In this document: positions 11,577 through 11,991 of the stretch, in pieces
How the letters are laid out: the number at the start of each line of letters is the position of its first letter
Position numbering within the stretch: the first letter of the stretch is position 1
Origin: CAZVEV01 sp964625865
GTDB taxonomy: Bacteria; Planctomycetota; Phycisphaerae; SM23-33
Assembly: GCA_964625865.1 (NCBI GenBank)
Contig: CAZVEV010000187.1
Coordinates: forward strand, 1 to 11,991
Length of the DNA: 11,991 bases
Direction of reading: 5' to 3'
The notes under the pieces: model-generated
The model's input: the letters and a program-made list of their open reading frames with translations, nothing else
Told to the model about the DNA's origin: nothing
Database searches by the model: none
Made by a program: the position numbers and the translations under genes

Positions 11577-11727
11577 AGGCGAGTTGTATGCTGCCGTCAA
11601 GAGAGAGCGAGATGAGCGCTCATGCTTCAACGACGACGACATATGTTATGCTCCCCTCCACGACAGTTATTACGACGACGACGAGGAGAGCAACTTGGAT
11701 TGGAACCAGAAGCGAGGAGATCAATAA
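11572..11727 (+). CDS. Small acidic phage-like protein, probably 5'-truncated
   Basis: The 51-codon frame begins MLGELYAAVKRERDERS, continues with Asp-rich runs (DDD at 21-23, YYDDDEES at 33-40), and ends in TAA at 11725-11727. The helix LSDEMLGELYAAVKRERDER appears to start before this ATG (from about 11560), and no RBS precedes the ATG, so the true start was probably lost at the junction. Codon use and A/T content differ from the genes to the left. The last base of the stop is the first base of the next ATG, a tight coupling common in phage genomes. No function can be assigned. Confidence 0.5.
   Translation: MLGELYAAVKRERDERSCFNDDDICYAPLHDSYYDDDEESNLDWNQKRGDQ
11715..11719 (+). promoter_or_regulatory. 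Shine-Dalgarno of the right-edge phage-like gene
   Basis: AGGAG lies seven bases before the ATG at 11727, inside the end of the preceding small gene. It contrasts with the leaderless genes at 1387 and 2847. Confidence 0.6.
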
Positions 11728-11991
11728 TGGATATCAAAGACCTTAACCTCAACACCCTCAACAAGTACCTCGAAGCATATGAGTACGGCCGCATGGAAGG
11801 CGCCGATACTATTGACCTTTTTCAGGCATTAGTGGACATGGACATGATTAAGCATTTGCGCTTAGAATACACACATGTCGCCGACATCATGATCAGAGAT
11901 AACCAGATCTGTGCCGACCTTAACCAACTCCGCCAGGAGTATCCCGCCGCCGCTGCCAGTCGCACCCGCGCAAGGTATCCTGAGAGCGACC
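11727..11991 (+). CDS. Phage-like small protein, runs off the window
   Basis: An open frame from ATG 11727 continues for 88 codons to the right edge without a stop. The segment EGADTIDLFQALVDMDMIKH (about residues 24-43), followed by a stretch ending in HVADIMI, resembles the small DUF7417-type proteins of tailed phages, where a line like FQxLVDTGLAW...LQGxYGR...LI is usual. This is recognition by pattern only. The start is supported by AGGAG at seven-base spacing and by the TAATG overlap with the preceding gene. Composition is A/T-richer than the chromosome to the left. The C-terminus is outside the window. Confidence 0.6.
   Translation, partial: MDIKDLNLNTLNKYLEAYEYGRMEGADTIDLFQALVDMDMIKHLRLEYTHVADIMIRDNQICADLNQLRQEYPAAAASRTRARYPESD

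Noticed and set aside
11636..11691. GAC-repeat tracts as a CRISPR or microsatellite
   Set aside because: They encode Asp runs within the small acidic phage-like protein, with no regular repeat-spacer structure.

Overview
The window is mostly GC-rich bacterial chromosome that looks like a planctomycete, probably class Phycisphaerae. The lineage call is inference. It rests on a PEP-CTERM protein tail, a Tat-exported formylglycine sulfatase beside glycan hydrolases, few Shine-Dalgarno-led housekeeping genes, and many GC-rich dispersed hairpin repeats between genes. The last ~430 bases (from about 11560) are different: they are richer in A/T, carry tightly packed tiny genes and look phage-like.

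Left part (1-3843). A promoter facing left drives a tiny ORF that is a signal peptide followed by a stop (134 to 51). Four genes then run rightward: a short-chain dehydrogenase (446-1150); a UvrC-type excision endonuclease lacking the usual C-terminal HhH domain (1387-2772); a 162-residue protein with a faint acyl-carrier-like pattern (2847-3335); and a GNAT acetyltransferase (3346-3843) closely coupled to it. uvrC and the 162-residue gene each have a TANAAT -10 box ending exactly 6 bases before the ATG and no Shine-Dalgarno, so both are probably leaderless.

Right part (4238-11559) is a leftward glycan-degradation cluster. In transcription order it holds a sialate-O-acetylesterase/CE6-like esterase with a discoidin-like domain and PEP-CTERM anchor (5' end missing), a secreted alpha/beta hydrolase, a Tat-exported sulfatase, and a secreted GH20 beta-N-acetylhexosaminidase. 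Together they would deacylate, desulfate and cleave a sulfated, amino-sugar-containing polysaccharide outside the cytoplasm. The hydrolase and sulfatase are read as one 1165-codon ORF, but the sulfatase keeps its own RBS and Tat signal in the middle. Dropping one G from a GGG run restores a normal stop 59 bases before the sulfatase start, so the fusion is probably a single-base indel.

The GH20 gene is bracketed by two inverted copies of a two-hairpin repeat whose arms show compensated base changes. Further hairpin repeats lie in the 3844-4237 and 6491-6725 gaps. At 11555-11576 a perfect 8-bp inverted repeat marks the switch from the truncated esterase gene to phage-like genes. This is either a real recombination/insertion junction or an assembly or amplification chimera. 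No tRNA, rRNA, CRISPR array, transposase or integrase is visible.
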